Below, piece by piece: positions 8,943-18,200 of a DNA stretch of 64,000 nucleotides. The notes under the pieces are model-generated. The model was given only the letters and a program-made list of their open reading frames with translations. It had not been told where the DNA came from and did not search any database. The position numbers and the translations under genes were made by a program. Position 1 is the stretch's first letter; every line of letters begins with the position of its first letter. Origin of the DNA: Prevotella sp. UBA2739 (GTDB lineage Bacteria > Bacteroidota > Bacteroidia > Bacteroidales > Bacteroidaceae); assembly GCA_002353525.1 (NCBI GenBank), contig DEJV01000002.1:116079-180078 (forward strand). Reading direction: 5' to 3'.

Positions 8943-9635
8943 TCAGAATGGAGCCTTTGATGAATGACGCATCCTATGAATGGTGGCCTTGGTATTCTTA
9001 GTATAAAGTATTCGCAATTGCTGGTCATGCCTCATCCAGATGTCCTTCAGATTGGGATTTTCATAGCATGTCAGCACCTCCAGTTTCGTGTTGTTCATCA
9101 GGTTGAGGCTGGTCAGGTAGTTGTAGTCGCACTCCAAATGCACCAGCTGGGTGTTCCGGCTCACATCCAGTTGTGTCAGGTCGTTCTTGTCACAATATAA
9201 TAAGGTGAGCGCCTTGTTCTGGCTCACGTCTAGTTTTGTCAGCTTGTTCGCACAACAGATGAGATGTTCTAGCGCTTTGTTGTTCGTCACGTCCAGCTGC
9301 GTAAGGTCGTTGTCGCCGCAGTTGAGTTTTTTGAGCTTTGTAAGGTGTGTCACGTCTAGCTGTGTCAATCGGTTGTCGCAGCATTCAAGTGTTTCCATGT
9401 TTGTAAAGTGCTCAATGCCTTTCATTGATGCAACGTCGGCCGTGATGATGGAGATGCTTTTGACATCTTTCGCCTCAGACACAGAAATCTCATGGTCTCC
9501 ATTTTTGTCGAAGTGCCCTATGCAGTAAGCTCTGAAAATCTCATCATCGAAGTGAACCGTTTCCTCTTGTCCCGTTCTTCCGCATGCGACAAGCAGGATG
9601 GCTGCTATGATGTAATACAAATAAATTGCTTTCAT
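8943..9635 (-). CDS. Leucine-rich-repeat lipoprotein with EF-hand-like loop
   Basis: 230 residues. The start MKAIYLYYIIAAILLVACGR is a lipoprotein signal with Cys at ~18. A segment DKNGDHEISVSEA (~43-55) matches an EF-hand/dockerin-like calcium loop. From about residue 65 there are seven ~21-residue repeats with the pattern LTQLDVSxNxxLxxLxCxxN, the cysteine-bearing LRR type common in Bacteroidales surface proteins. It is probably surface-anchored and binds a protein or glycan; no enzymatic motif is visible. It lies divergently from the 9.8 kb GH2 gene. TAAGTTTGC (minus strand, 9661-9669) may be its -7 box. Confidence 0.75.
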   Translation of the reverse strand: MKAIYLYYIIAAILLVACGRTGQEETVHFDDEIFRAYCIGHFDKNGDHEISVSEAKDVKSISIITADVASMKGIEHFTNMETLECCDNRLTQLDVTHLTKLKKLNCGDNDLTQLDVTNNKALEHLICCANKLTKLDVSQNKALTLLYCDKNDLTQLDVSRNTQLVHLECDYNYLTSLNLMNNTKLEVLTCYENPNLKDIWMRHDQQLRILYTKNTKATIHRMRHSSKAPF

Positions 9636-9756
9636 TGTGATGGCTTAGATGGATTTGTCTGCAAACTTACACAATTCATCTGAAAAAAAGAGGAATAATG
9701 GATTTTTTTCGAGAAAAAAAAGACAAAAATCACAGTATAGATTCATTTGTTCTTTG

Positions 9757-9765
9757 TAATTTTGC
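9757..9765 (+). promoter_or_regulatory. -7 box TAATTTTGC for the large GH2 gene
   Basis: TAATTTTGC matches TAnnTTTGC exactly and ends 26 bases before the chosen ATG 9792. A correctly spaced TTTG is not obvious. Confidence 0.5.
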
Positions 9766-9791
9766 CAACAACATCAAAAACTCATCTCATT

Positions 9792-12700
9792 ATGAATAAA
9801 GCGAAAATCATCTTTTCATTCCTGTTGATGCTGATGGGCCTGCAGGGTTCGGCCGTCGAGCGCCAGAAACTGAACTTCAATAGCCAATGGTTGCTGTATG
9901 TGGGTGATGATACCGCCATGGCACGATCGGATTATGATGACCACAAGTGGCAGCGCGTAACACTACCGCATGCTTTCAATGAGGATGAGGCTTTTGCCCG
10001 TGACATTGTCGACCTGACCGACACGATCGTGTGGTATAGGAAGCATTTTCGTGTTGACGAGAAAAAGGCGAAGTATTTTATTGAGTTTGAGGGCGTGCGA
10101 CAAGGGGCAGACTTCTATCTCAATGGGCATCACCTCGGATATAGTGAGAACGGGGTGATGGCATGCGGATTTGATTTGACTCCGTATGTGGTGGATGGAG
10201 AGAATGTGATGGCTGTGAGATGCGATAATAGCTGGAACTATCGCTCACGGCAATATGACAGCCGTTACCAGTGGAACGACCGGAACTTTAACGCCAATTA
10301 CGGTGGTATACCCAAGAATGTGTATCTGCATGTCACAGACCTGCTCTACCAGACGCTGCCTCTTTACTCAAATCTGGGAACGACGGGTACGTATGTCTAT
10401 GCCACAGACTTTGATATTGCCCATAGGAAAGCAGTTGTGCACGTAGAGTCGGAGGTGAGGAACGAAGATTCCCGCCCTCGGACGTTCAGCCTGTTTGCCC
10501 GAGTGGTGAATGCCGACAATGAGGTAGTGGCCATTATTCCTGGCGAACGCGTGACCTTGCAATCTGGTGACAGGCGCATCGTAAGCTCGAAAAGCGAGTT
10601 GAGCGGGCTGCACTTTTGGTCGTGGGGATATGGTTATCTTTATAAGGTGGCGACGTATTTGGCAGAGGGCGACGCCGACTTGAAACCGATGAACTTAGGA
10701 AGACAACATGACGAAGTAGTGACGCGCACGGGCTTCCGTAAGACACGCTTTGGTGAAGGTAAAATATGGCTCAATGACCGATGCCTGATGGTGCATGGCT
10801 ATGCACAACGCACCAGCAACGAATGGCCTGCCGTGGGACTGAGCGTTCCGGCATGGATGAGCGATTATAGCAATGGACTGATGGTGGAGTCGGGGGGTAA
10901 CCTGGTGAGGTGGATGCACGTGACTCCGTGGAAACAAGATATAGAGTCGTGCGACCGCGTGGGACTGCTACAGGCAATGCCTGCCGGTGATGCGGAGAAA
11001 GATGTGATGGGCGCACGATGGGAACAGCGCAAGGCACTGATGCGCGATGCTATTATTTACAACCGCAACAATCCGAGCATCGTGTTCTATGAGTGTGGTA
11101 ACGAGAGCATATCGCGCGAACACATGATAGAGATGAAGAAGATACGCGACGAGTATGATCCGCATGGCGGCCGTGCTATCGGTTCACGCGAGATGTTGGA
11201 CATCGATGAGGCTGAATATGGCGGTGAGATGCTATACATCAACAAGTCGAAGAAACATCCTATGTGGGCCATGGAGTACTGCCGTGATGAGGGGTTGCGC
11301 AAATATTGGGACAACTACAGTTATCCTTACCATCAAGAAGGCGACGGGCCGCTCTACAGGGGTAAACCTGCACGGGAGTACAATCATAATATGGATGAGT
11401 TTGCCATCGAGATGGTGCACAGATGGTATGACTACTGGCGCGAGCGTCCTGGCACAGGCACTCGTGTGAGCAGTGGTGGAGTGAAGATCGTATTCTCAGA
11501 CACCAATACCCACCACCGGGGAGAGTCGAACTACCGGATGAGTGGGGTGACCGACCCCATGCGTATTCCAAAAGATGCCTTCTATGCCCATCAAGTGATG
11601 TGGACGGGATGGGTAGATGACGAACAGCCTCGTACCTATATTATAGGTCATTGGAATTATAACGATAACGTTAACGGGAACGGGAACGAAAATGGGAACG
11701 ACAACGGGAATGGAGTGAAGAAAAGCGTATATGTGGTCAGCAATGCCGATGAGGTAGAATTGTTCCTTAATGGGCGTTCACTGGGGAAGGGTGAGCAAAG
11801 TTACCGCTATCTATTCACATTCAGAGACATTGTCTATGAACCTGGTAAACTAGAGGCTGTAGGAAAATATAACTCTCATGCCAACGGGGAGCAGCGAACA
11901 GTTCTTAGTTCTCATCACATAGAGACAGCGGGAAAGCCCCATCACCTGCGTCTTACCACCATCGAGAATCCTGAGGGATTTAAGGCAGATGGTGCTGATA
12001 TGGCCATTGTACAAGTGGAGGTGGTTGACAAACAGGGACGACGCTGTCCGCTGGATGACCGGATGATTCATTTTACACTGACGGGTGAAGGAAGGTGGCG
12101 CGGAGGACTGGCTACGCGTAACAACAAAGACTATCTGGTGGAAGAAGGTGCACGTGACAAGACTTTGCTGGATGCCGCCAACAAGAAAAACATGTCAGAC
12201 AACTATGTGTTGGCCACTAGTTTGCCTGTGGAGTGTGGTATCAACCGAGTGTTGGTGCGTAGTACGACGAATGCAGGAGAGATGACAGTATATGCTTATG
12301 CCGACGGGTTGGGCGCTCCTGTGAAGGTGACCCTGCGCACACAGCCTGTAACAACCAACCTGTTGCCGGCCCTGACGCTGAAGGGGAATCTCACGAGAGG
12401 GGAAACGCCTTGCACACCGTCGTATAAGGAGCAGGCTCAGGCCGTGCGTATCGTATCGGCTACAGCTAGCTGTAACACGGAGACTGTCCAAAACAGTTAT
12501 GATGATAACGAATTATCGGAGTGGCGAAATGACGGACGTCTGTCTACGGCCTGGATTACTTACAAGCTGGAGCGTCGTACCGTAGTAGACGATATCTGTC
12601 TGAAACTTACCGGTTGGCGCCTACGCAGTTATCCGCTGGAAGTCTATGCCGGGAAACAGCTCATTTGGAGTGGCGAGACTGACCGTAGCCTTGGCTATAT

Positions 12701-12914
12701 ACACCTTCAACCCACTAAGCGGGTGAAGACCAATGAGATTACGATACGTCTGCGCGGAGCTGGAAAAGACCGTGATGCATTTGGTGGCATCGTGGAAGTG
12801 GCCGAGCCCGCTGCAGGCGAGCTAGACCTCTTTAAAGCCAAGAATGGAGGTGAGACAAAGAGTGAACTCCGCATCGTAGAGGCGGAATTCTTAGAGGTGA
12901 GAGGTGAGAAGTGA
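9792..12914 (+). CDS. Large GH2 family glycoside hydrolase
   Basis: 1,040 residues from ATG 9792 (signal MNKAKIIFSFLLMLMGLQGS); an in-frame start 45 bases upstream would lie before the -7 box. Domains in order: GH2 jelly roll (FIEFEGVRQGADFYLNGHHL), Ig-like, TIM barrel with GNES acid/base Glu (~438) and MWAMEYCRDEG nucleophile Glu (~495), then Big/DUF4982-like beta domains (ADEVELFLNGRSLGKGEQ) and a C-terminal discoidin-like domain (~900-1030). It is probably a beta-galactosidase or related side-chain enzyme. A hexanucleotide repeat encodes an Asn/Gly/Asp-rich stretch at about residues 624-641. The last residues and stop lie in a purine-rich tandem repeat. Confidence 0.87.
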   Translation: MNKAKIIFSFLLMLMGLQGSAVERQKLNFNSQWLLYVGDDTAMARSDYDDHKWQRVTLPHAFNEDEAFARDIVDLTDTIVWYRKHFRVDEKKAKYFIEFEGVRQGADFYLNGHHLGYSENGVMACGFDLTPYVVDGENVMAVRCDNSWNYRSRQYDSRYQWNDRNFNANYGGIPKNVYLHVTDLLYQTLPLYSNLGTTGTYVYATDFDIAHRKAVVHVESEVRNEDSRPRTFSLFARVVNADNEVVAIIPGERVTLQSGDRRIVSSKSELSGLHFWSWGYGYLYKVATYLAEGDADLKPMNLGRQHDEVVTRTGFRKTRFGEGKIWLNDRCLMVHGYAQRTSNEWPAVGLSVPAWMSDYSNGLMVESGGNLVRWMHVTPWKQDIESCDRVGLLQAMPAGDAEKDVMGARWEQRKALMRDAIIYNRNNPSIVFYECGNESISREHMIEMKKIRDEYDPHGGRAIGSREMLDIDEAEYGGEMLYINKSKKHPMWAMEYCRDEGLRKYWDNYSYPYHQEGDGPLYRGKPAREYNHNMDEFAIEMVHRWYDYWRERPGTGTRVSSGGVKIVFSDTNTHHRGESNYRMSGVTDPMRIPKDAFYAHQVMWTGWVDDEQPRTYIIGHWNYNDNVNGNGNENGNDNGNGVKKSVYVVSNADEVELFLNGRSLGKGEQSYRYLFTFRDIVYEPGKLEAVGKYNSHANGEQRTVLSSHHIETAGKPHHLRLTTIENPEGFKADGADMAIVQVEVVDKQGRRCPLDDRMIHFTLTGEGRWRGGLATRNNKDYLVEEGARDKTLLDAANKKNMSDNYVLATSLPVECGINRVLVRSTTNAGEMTVYAYADGLGAPVKVTLRTQPVTTNLLPALTLKGNLTRGETPCTPSYKEQAQAVRIVSATASCNTETVQNSYDDNELSEWRNDGRLSTAWITYKLERRTVVDDICLKLTGWRLRSYPLEVYAGKQLIWSGETDRSLGYIHLQPTKRVKTNEITIRLRGAGKDRDAFGGIVEVAEPAAGELDLFKAKNGGETKSELRIVEAEFLEVRGEK
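11661..11713 (+). repeat. In-frame AACGGG hexanucleotide repeat
   Basis: Imperfect units of AACGGG/AACGAN inside the GH2 gene encode NDNVNGNGNENGNDNGNG between the catalytic region and the next beta domain. The unit length is a multiple of three, so copy-number change keeps the frame. Confidence 0.85.
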
Positions 12915-12967
12915 GAGGTGAGAGGAGAGAAGTGAGAGGTGAGAGGAGAGAAGTGAGAGGTGAGAAT
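12895..12967. repeat. Purine-rich tandem repeat at the 3' end of the GH2 gene
   Basis: Built from AGTGAGAGGTGAGAGGAGAGA (21 bases): exact copies at 12910-12930 and 12931-12951, a partial third copy from 12952, and degenerate units upstream. The GH2 stop TGA (12912-12914) is inside the first exact copy, and the C-terminal EVRGEK is encoded by the array. A related copy is at 41724. Confidence 0.85.
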
Positions 12968-12973
12968 AGGTGG

Positions 12974-13264
12974 TTATTCTCCTTCTTTGAGTTCTGACTT
13001 CTGGATATAACTTGTGGGGCGCGGGCCATAAACGACCTTGCGCTCCTCCATGTTACGGCGATATTTGATGATGGCACGTTCCATGTTCTCGATGCTCTGA
13101 TTAAGCTCGATATTCTTTTCTCTGAGTTTCTGATTCTCAGATTTCAAGTCATTAATCTCTTGTTTGGCAGCCTGATATGCTTTTTGCGACACGCAAGAGC
13201 CAAAGCCCAAAGCCACAATAATGGCCGAGAAAATGATATTGATGGTGTTGCGATATTTTTTCAT
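12974..13264 (-). CDS. Small coiled-coil lipoprotein next to a radical SAM enzyme
   Basis: 96 residues starting MKKYRNTINIIFSAIIVALG, then FGSC, giving a lipobox with Cys at ~24. The mature part begins VSQKAYQAAKQEINDLKSEN and continues as a charged heptad-like coiled coil to ~72, then ends VVYGPRPTSYIQ plus a short acidic/basic tail. The only cysteine is the lipobox one. The frame stays open far upstream, but that part overlaps the radical SAM gene antisense and is not coding. The LGFxSC signal and position next to a SPASM protein resemble the Bacteroidetes rSAM/lipoprotein pairs, in which the lipoprotein is the suspected substrate. That link is inferred; the coiled-coil body is not typical as far as I recall. 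Confidence 0.7.
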   Translation of the reverse strand: MKKYRNTINIIFSAIIVALGFGSCVSQKAYQAAKQEINDLKSENQKLREKNIELNQSIENMERAIIKYRRNMEERKVVYGPRPTSYIQKSELKEGE

Positions 13265-13337
13265 CTGGACAGATTGTTGGTTTGTTGGTGCTAAGATACT
13301 GAAAAAAAGTGGATAATGAGGAGAATAAAGGAAATTT

Positions 13338-13390
13338 AACATTCTTCCGCTCGTTTCTCGCTCCTCGATCGTTCTAATCGGAAGAATGTT
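13338..13390. repeat. 12-base inverted repeat between radical SAM and lipoprotein genes
   Basis: AACATTCTTCCG (13338-13349) and CGGAAGAATGTT (13379-13390) are perfect inverted copies around 29 bases. The right arm lies in the last codons of the radical SAM gene, and its stop (13374-13376) is in the loop. It could be a terminator/attenuator or processing hairpin in the mRNA. Confidence 0.7.
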
Positions 13391-14456
13391 GTATTCGTTT
13401 AAGATGGCAGAGCATAAGATGACCTTCAGCGTCGCGCAGATGCATGCCGTTGCCATGACAATAACGCCAGTAACTGCAGTCAGCGCACTCTGCCGTGTGC
13501 ATCCATTGGCGGTTACGGTAAGGATGATAGCGATGCTCCCATACGTCCATGAAATCATCTTCGTAGATGTTGCCCTGGGCATAATCGGCACGGATGCTGG
13601 CACATGCAGCAATAGAACCATCGGCCATGACCGAACCCACAGTGATGCCAGCCTGACAGTCGAAAAACATGTCGCGCACCTCACCTTCGTAGCGCCCGAG
13701 AAATCCCTCACATCCGTATGATGCGATGATGTGTCCCTCGCTACGCGTCTGTTTGATGAAGTCGAGCATGCCACGGAATTGCGTGTCGCTGATTTGCATA
13801 GACGGGTCGTTGGCAGCACGGCCAACAGGAAAGATGGAGTAGATGCGCCAGTGGGTAATGCCTTTGGAAATGAGATAATCGCGCAGGGCAGGCAGTTGCT
13901 CGTAGTTGCGTTGGTTGACACACGTAACGACATCGGAGGCAATGGAAGGGTGCTTGGCAAAAAGATCGAGTGCCCGGTCAACACATCTGAAGCTGTCGTG
14001 GTGGCGACGCATCCAATTGTGGTTTTCTTCCAGTCCGTCGAGGCTTACAGTAATGCTATGCATGCCAGCTTGGCGTAAGGAATGGAAGCGTTCGGGTGTG
14101 AGTGCTAACCCGTTGGTAACCATCCCCCAAGGAAAGCCCCGCGAGTATATGCCTTCGCCGCATCGTTCCAGATCATCGCGCAACAGTGGCTCGCCGCCAG
14201 TGACGGTGACGAAGACACGATGGGGATCGGTTTTGCTGGCAATGCTATCAAGCACCCGAAAAAAGTCTTCGCGAGGCATATCAATGGTGTCCGACAACTT
14301 TCGGCAGTCGCTGCCACAATGGCGGCATGCGACATTACACTTGAGCGTACACTCCCAAAACAATTGCCGTAGGGGATGTTCCCTACGGATGTTGCTGCTG
14401 ATGCGTGCGGCAAGCTCGAGAGCTAATCGCTTTCGGATACTTAACTCTTTGGGCAT
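13374..14456 (-). CDS. Radical SAM/SPASM domain protein
   Basis: 360 residues. The radical SAM cluster motif CNVACRHC (Cys ~40, 44, 47) follows LFWECTLK; VTGGEPLLR is the GGE SAM-binding block. The C-terminal SPASM domain is complete by eye: CQAGITVGSVMADGSIAAC, then ECADCSYWRYCHGNGMH and a final Cys in HLMLCH, for two auxiliary Fe-S clusters. Such proteins modify ribosomally made peptides or proteins. The start MPKELSIRKRLALELAARIS plus LFWECTLKCN resembles the Bacteroidetes 'rSAM/lipoprotein system' enzymes (TIGR04133-like, from memory). It is flanked by an ABC ATPase (27-base gap upstream) and a small lipoprotein downstream. Confidence 0.85.
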   Translation of the reverse strand: MPKELSIRKRLALELAARISSNIRREHPLRQLFWECTLKCNVACRHCGSDCRKLSDTIDMPREDFFRVLDSIASKTDPHRVFVTVTGGEPLLRDDLERCGEGIYSRGFPWGMVTNGLALTPERFHSLRQAGMHSITVSLDGLEENHNWMRRHHDSFRCVDRALDLFAKHPSIASDVVTCVNQRNYEQLPALRDYLISKGITHWRIYSIFPVGRAANDPSMQISDTQFRGMLDFIKQTRSEGHIIASYGCEGFLGRYEGEVRDMFFDCQAGITVGSVMADGSIAACASIRADYAQGNIYEDDFMDVWEHRYHPYRNRQWMHTAECADCSYWRYCHGNGMHLRDAEGHLMLCHLKRIQHSSD

Positions 14457-14483
14457 TCTTTCAAAAGGGTTTGATGTCAGAAG

Positions 14484-15200
14484 CTAAGAATTGAAATATG
14501 CTTCCAACTCTGCATCTGCACTACCACCCTGGTTCGGCAGGTCGCGGATGATGACACCATGCTCTAACAAAGCAATGCGTGAACTGATGTCGACGGTATG
14601 AGCGAGATTGTGGCTGCTGATGAGGATGGTGGCATGCGTCTCTTTGTTGTAATCGGCAAGGAGATGTTTCAGCACATTCTGGCTAGTAGGGTCGAGAAAG
14701 TTAAAAGGCTCGTCGAGGATGATGAGTTGTGGCTGGTTGAGCAGGGTGGAGATGATGCCCACTTTCTGTTTGTTACCGGCCGAGAGGTTGCGGATGAGCT
14801 TTTTCTGGCCGAGCACTTCACCGTTCATGAAATGCTCAAACTGCATGAGTTGTTCATCCACCTGCTTGTTGCTCATGCCATTCACCTTTCCAATGAAGTA
14901 GAAATACTCCTCAGGAGTGAGAAAATCGATAAGGAATCCCTCGTCGATATAAGCATCTGTATACTGTTTCCATTCCTCATTCTTAGCCGGATTAACCGAC
15001 TGTTCCGAGTTGGGGAATGTAAACGTCACATCACCTCGGTCTGCTTTCAGCAGGTCGAGCATGAGACGGAACAGGGTTGTTTTCCCTGCTCCGTTGTTGC
15101 CCACAAGTCCGAGTATGTCGCCATCGTTGATGATGAAGTTGTCGATGTCGACAGCTGTCTTCTCACCGAACCGCTTCTGTAAATCAGTAATAGTAATCAT
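14484..15200 (-). CDS. ABC transporter ATP-binding protein without adjacent permease
   Basis: 238 residues forming a complete ABC ATPase: Walker A GNNGAGKT (~35-42), signature NLSAGNKQKVG, Walker B LIILDEPFNFLD and H-loop ISSHNL. The signature Ser-Ala-Gly-Asn is typical of ABC-2 exporter ATPases. No membrane partner is encoded on either side: upstream is secA (47-base gap), downstream the radical SAM gene (27-base gap). It may work with a permease encoded elsewhere, or serve the neighbouring radical SAM/lipoprotein pair; the latter is only inference. Confidence 0.88.
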   Translation of the reverse strand: MITITDLQKRFGEKTAVDIDNFIINDGDILGLVGNNGAGKTTLFRLMLDLLKADRGDVTFTFPNSEQSVNPAKNEEWKQYTDAYIDEGFLIDFLTPEEYFYFIGKVNGMSNKQVDEQLMQFEHFMNGEVLGQKKLIRNLSAGNKQKVGIISTLLNQPQLIILDEPFNFLDPTSQNVLKHLLADYNKETHATILISSHNLAHTVDISSRIALLEHGVIIRDLPNQGGSADAELEAYFNS

Positions 15201-15247
15201 ATCCCTTTCTTTTTAACTCCTAATTTTTACCTTTTAACTCCTACTCA

Positions 15248-18200
15248 CTACACAATTCCTCGTCCGTGGCAGTTCTTAAACTTCTTGCCAGAGCCACAAG
15301 GACAAGGATCATTACGTCCAGGCAACTTGTCCTTGACGATGGGCGTGCGATTCACTCTTTGTGCATTCTCACGCGTGTCATGACGGGCAGCAGCCTGCTG
15401 GTTCTGGTCCACGAGGTCGTCTTTCTGCTCGGTATAACGCTGGCTGCGTTGTTCTGGAGCAGCTTCGCGTACCTCCTGTTCGGGAGCCATCTCAGGAATA
15501 GCACCGCGCATGAGGATGCTCACGATGCGGTTGTTCATGCCGTTGATCATGTTGTCCCATATCTTCACACTCTCAAGTTTGAAGATGAGCAGCGGGTCTT
15601 TCTGTTCGTAGCTGGCATTCTGTACGCTATGTTTCAGTTCGTCGAGCTCGCGCAGGTTTTCCTTCCACGAGTCATCGATGATGTGAAGTAAGATAGACTT
15701 CTCGAAGTCTTTCACCACACTCTTACACTCTGTGTCGTAAGCCTCCTTTAGATTACAAGCAATGTTGTAGACACGCTTTCCGTCGGTGACAGGCACCATG
15801 ATGCGCTCGTAGATTTGTCCTTGTTCCTCGTACACGCGCTTGATGATAGGCCATGCTACGCTCTGTATGCGGTCGGTCTTGCGTGTGAATGAGGCCATAG
15901 CCTCGTTGAAGGCACGTTCTTGCAGTTCCTCGCGCTTGTTCTCAATGAGTTCTTTCTCTGTGAAGGGGCATTCCATGGCAAATACCTTGAGGAACTGTTC
16001 ACGGCAGCCCTCATAGTCGTTGTTCTCGATGATATTCACCACACGGTCCCACAACGTATTGGCAATGTCCATACCAATGCGCTCTCCGATGAGGGCGTGA
16101 TGACGCTTCGAATAGATAACGGTACGCTGCTTGTTCATCACATCATCGTATTCAAGCAGACGTTTACGAATGCCGAAGTTGTTCTCCTCAACCTTCTTCT
16201 GCGCACGCTCAATGCTTCTGGAAATCATCGGGCTCTCAATACGTTCGCCATCTTTGAATCCGAGACGGTCCATTACACTGGCGATACGCTCAGACGCAAA
16301 CAGACGCATAAGCTTGTCTTCGAGCGACACATAGAATACGGAAGAACCTGGGTCACCCTGACGTCCGGCACGACCACGCAGCTGACGGTCAACGCGACGG
16401 CTCTCATGGCGTTCTGTACCAATGATAGCCAGACCACCTGCTTGCTTCACTTCGGGCGACAGCTTGATATCGGTACCACGACCTGCCATGTTGGTGGCAA
16501 TCGTGACAGCACCAAGCAAGCGTTGCTCCTCATCTACATGACTGGGATCGATGTCGGCATATTTCTTGTCGCTTTCAGCAAGCTCCTCGTTATAGCGCAG
16601 GGCTGATGGTTTGTCACAGAAAGCACGTCCGTCGGCAGCTACCCAAGCAGAACCTTGAGTGGACTGTCCGGCAAGTGCCACAATGTCGGCTTCCTTTTGG
16701 TGCAGTTTGGCGTTAAGTACCTGATGAGGAATCTTACGCATGTTGAGCATCTTTGAGAGAAGCTCGGAGATTTCTACAGAGGTTGTACCTACCAGGGTGG
16801 GGCGTCCGCTGACACGCATGTTGATAATCTCGTCGATGACGGCATTATATTTCTCGCGCTGTGTCTTGTATACACGGTCGTCCTGGTCGTTACGGATAAC
16901 GGGACGGTTGGTAGGAATCTCAACCACGTCAAGTTTATAGATGTCCCAGAACTCACCAGCCTCGGTAGAAGCAGTACCTGTCATACCAGCCAGCTTATGA
17001 TACATGCGGAAGTAGTTCTGCAGGGTGATGGTGGCGAATGTCTGTGTGGCAGCTTCCACCTTCACATGCTCTTTGGCCTCTACAGCCTGATGCAAACCAT
17101 CGCTCCAGCGACGGCCTTCCATGATACGACCTGTCTGCTCGTCAACGATTTTCACTTCGCCATCGATGACCACATATTCGTCGTCCTTATTGAACATGCA
17201 GTAAGCCTTCAGCAGTTGCTGGATGGTATGAACGCGCTCACTCTGCACAGCATAATGGTTGAGCAGTTCATCCTTTTTGTTCAGACGTTCTTCTTCAGTA
17301 AGGTCGGTTTCATTCTCAAGGGCAGAGAGCTGGGCCGTGATATCGGGCAGCACGAACAGTTCCTTATCGTTCACCTGACGAGCCATCCATTCAGTACCTT
17401 TATCTGTCATGTCGCACGAGTTGAGTTTCTCGTCGACCACAAAGTACAGGGGTTCTACGGCCTTTGGCATCTCACGGTTGTTGTTGGCCATATAGTATTC
17501 CTCGGTCTTGAGCATACCGGCCTTGATACCTTCTTCAGAAAGGTATTTGATGAGAGGCTTGTTTTTCGGCAGCGACTTATGAGAGCGGTAGAGCGAGAGG
17601 AATCCCTCTTCCTGCATCTTCTCGCCATCTTTTTTGTTGCCGGCGTCGATGAGCTTCTGTCCCTCAGAAATCTTCTGTTTGGCATCGGCCAGGTATTGTG
17701 TAGCCAGTTGCCGTTGTACACCAACAAGACGCTCTACCAACGGCTGATACTCCTCGAACATCTGGTCATCGCCCTTAGGTACAGGACCAGAGATGATGAG
17801 TGGAGTACGGGCATCGTCGATGAGCACCGAGTCGACCTCGTCGACAATAGCATAGTTGTGACGTCGCTGTACCAGGTCGGCAGGCGAGATGGCCATGTTG
17901 TCGCGCAGATAGTCGAAACCGAACTCATTGTTCGTACCGAATGTGATATCTGCTTGATAGGCTTTGCGTCGCTCGGGTGAGTTGGGGCGGTGCTTGTCGA
18001 TGCAATCCACCGACAGTCCGTTAAACATATAGAGCGGTCCCATCCACTCGGAGTCACGTTTGGCCAGATAATCGTTGACGGTCACCACATGTACGCCGTT
18101 ACCCGTCAGTGCGTTTAGGAATACGGGCAGGGTGGCAACAAGTGTCTTTCCTTCACCCGTAGCCATCTCGGCAATCTTTCCCTGGTGAAGTACCTCACCT

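Noticed and set aside
13265..13984. Long open frame upstream of the small lipoprotein start (minus strand)
   Set aside because: It runs over the radical SAM gene in another frame; no signal or family match before MKKYRN.
16997..17980. ~330-residue open frame antisense to secA
   Set aside because: Entirely inside secA, with no recognisable motif.
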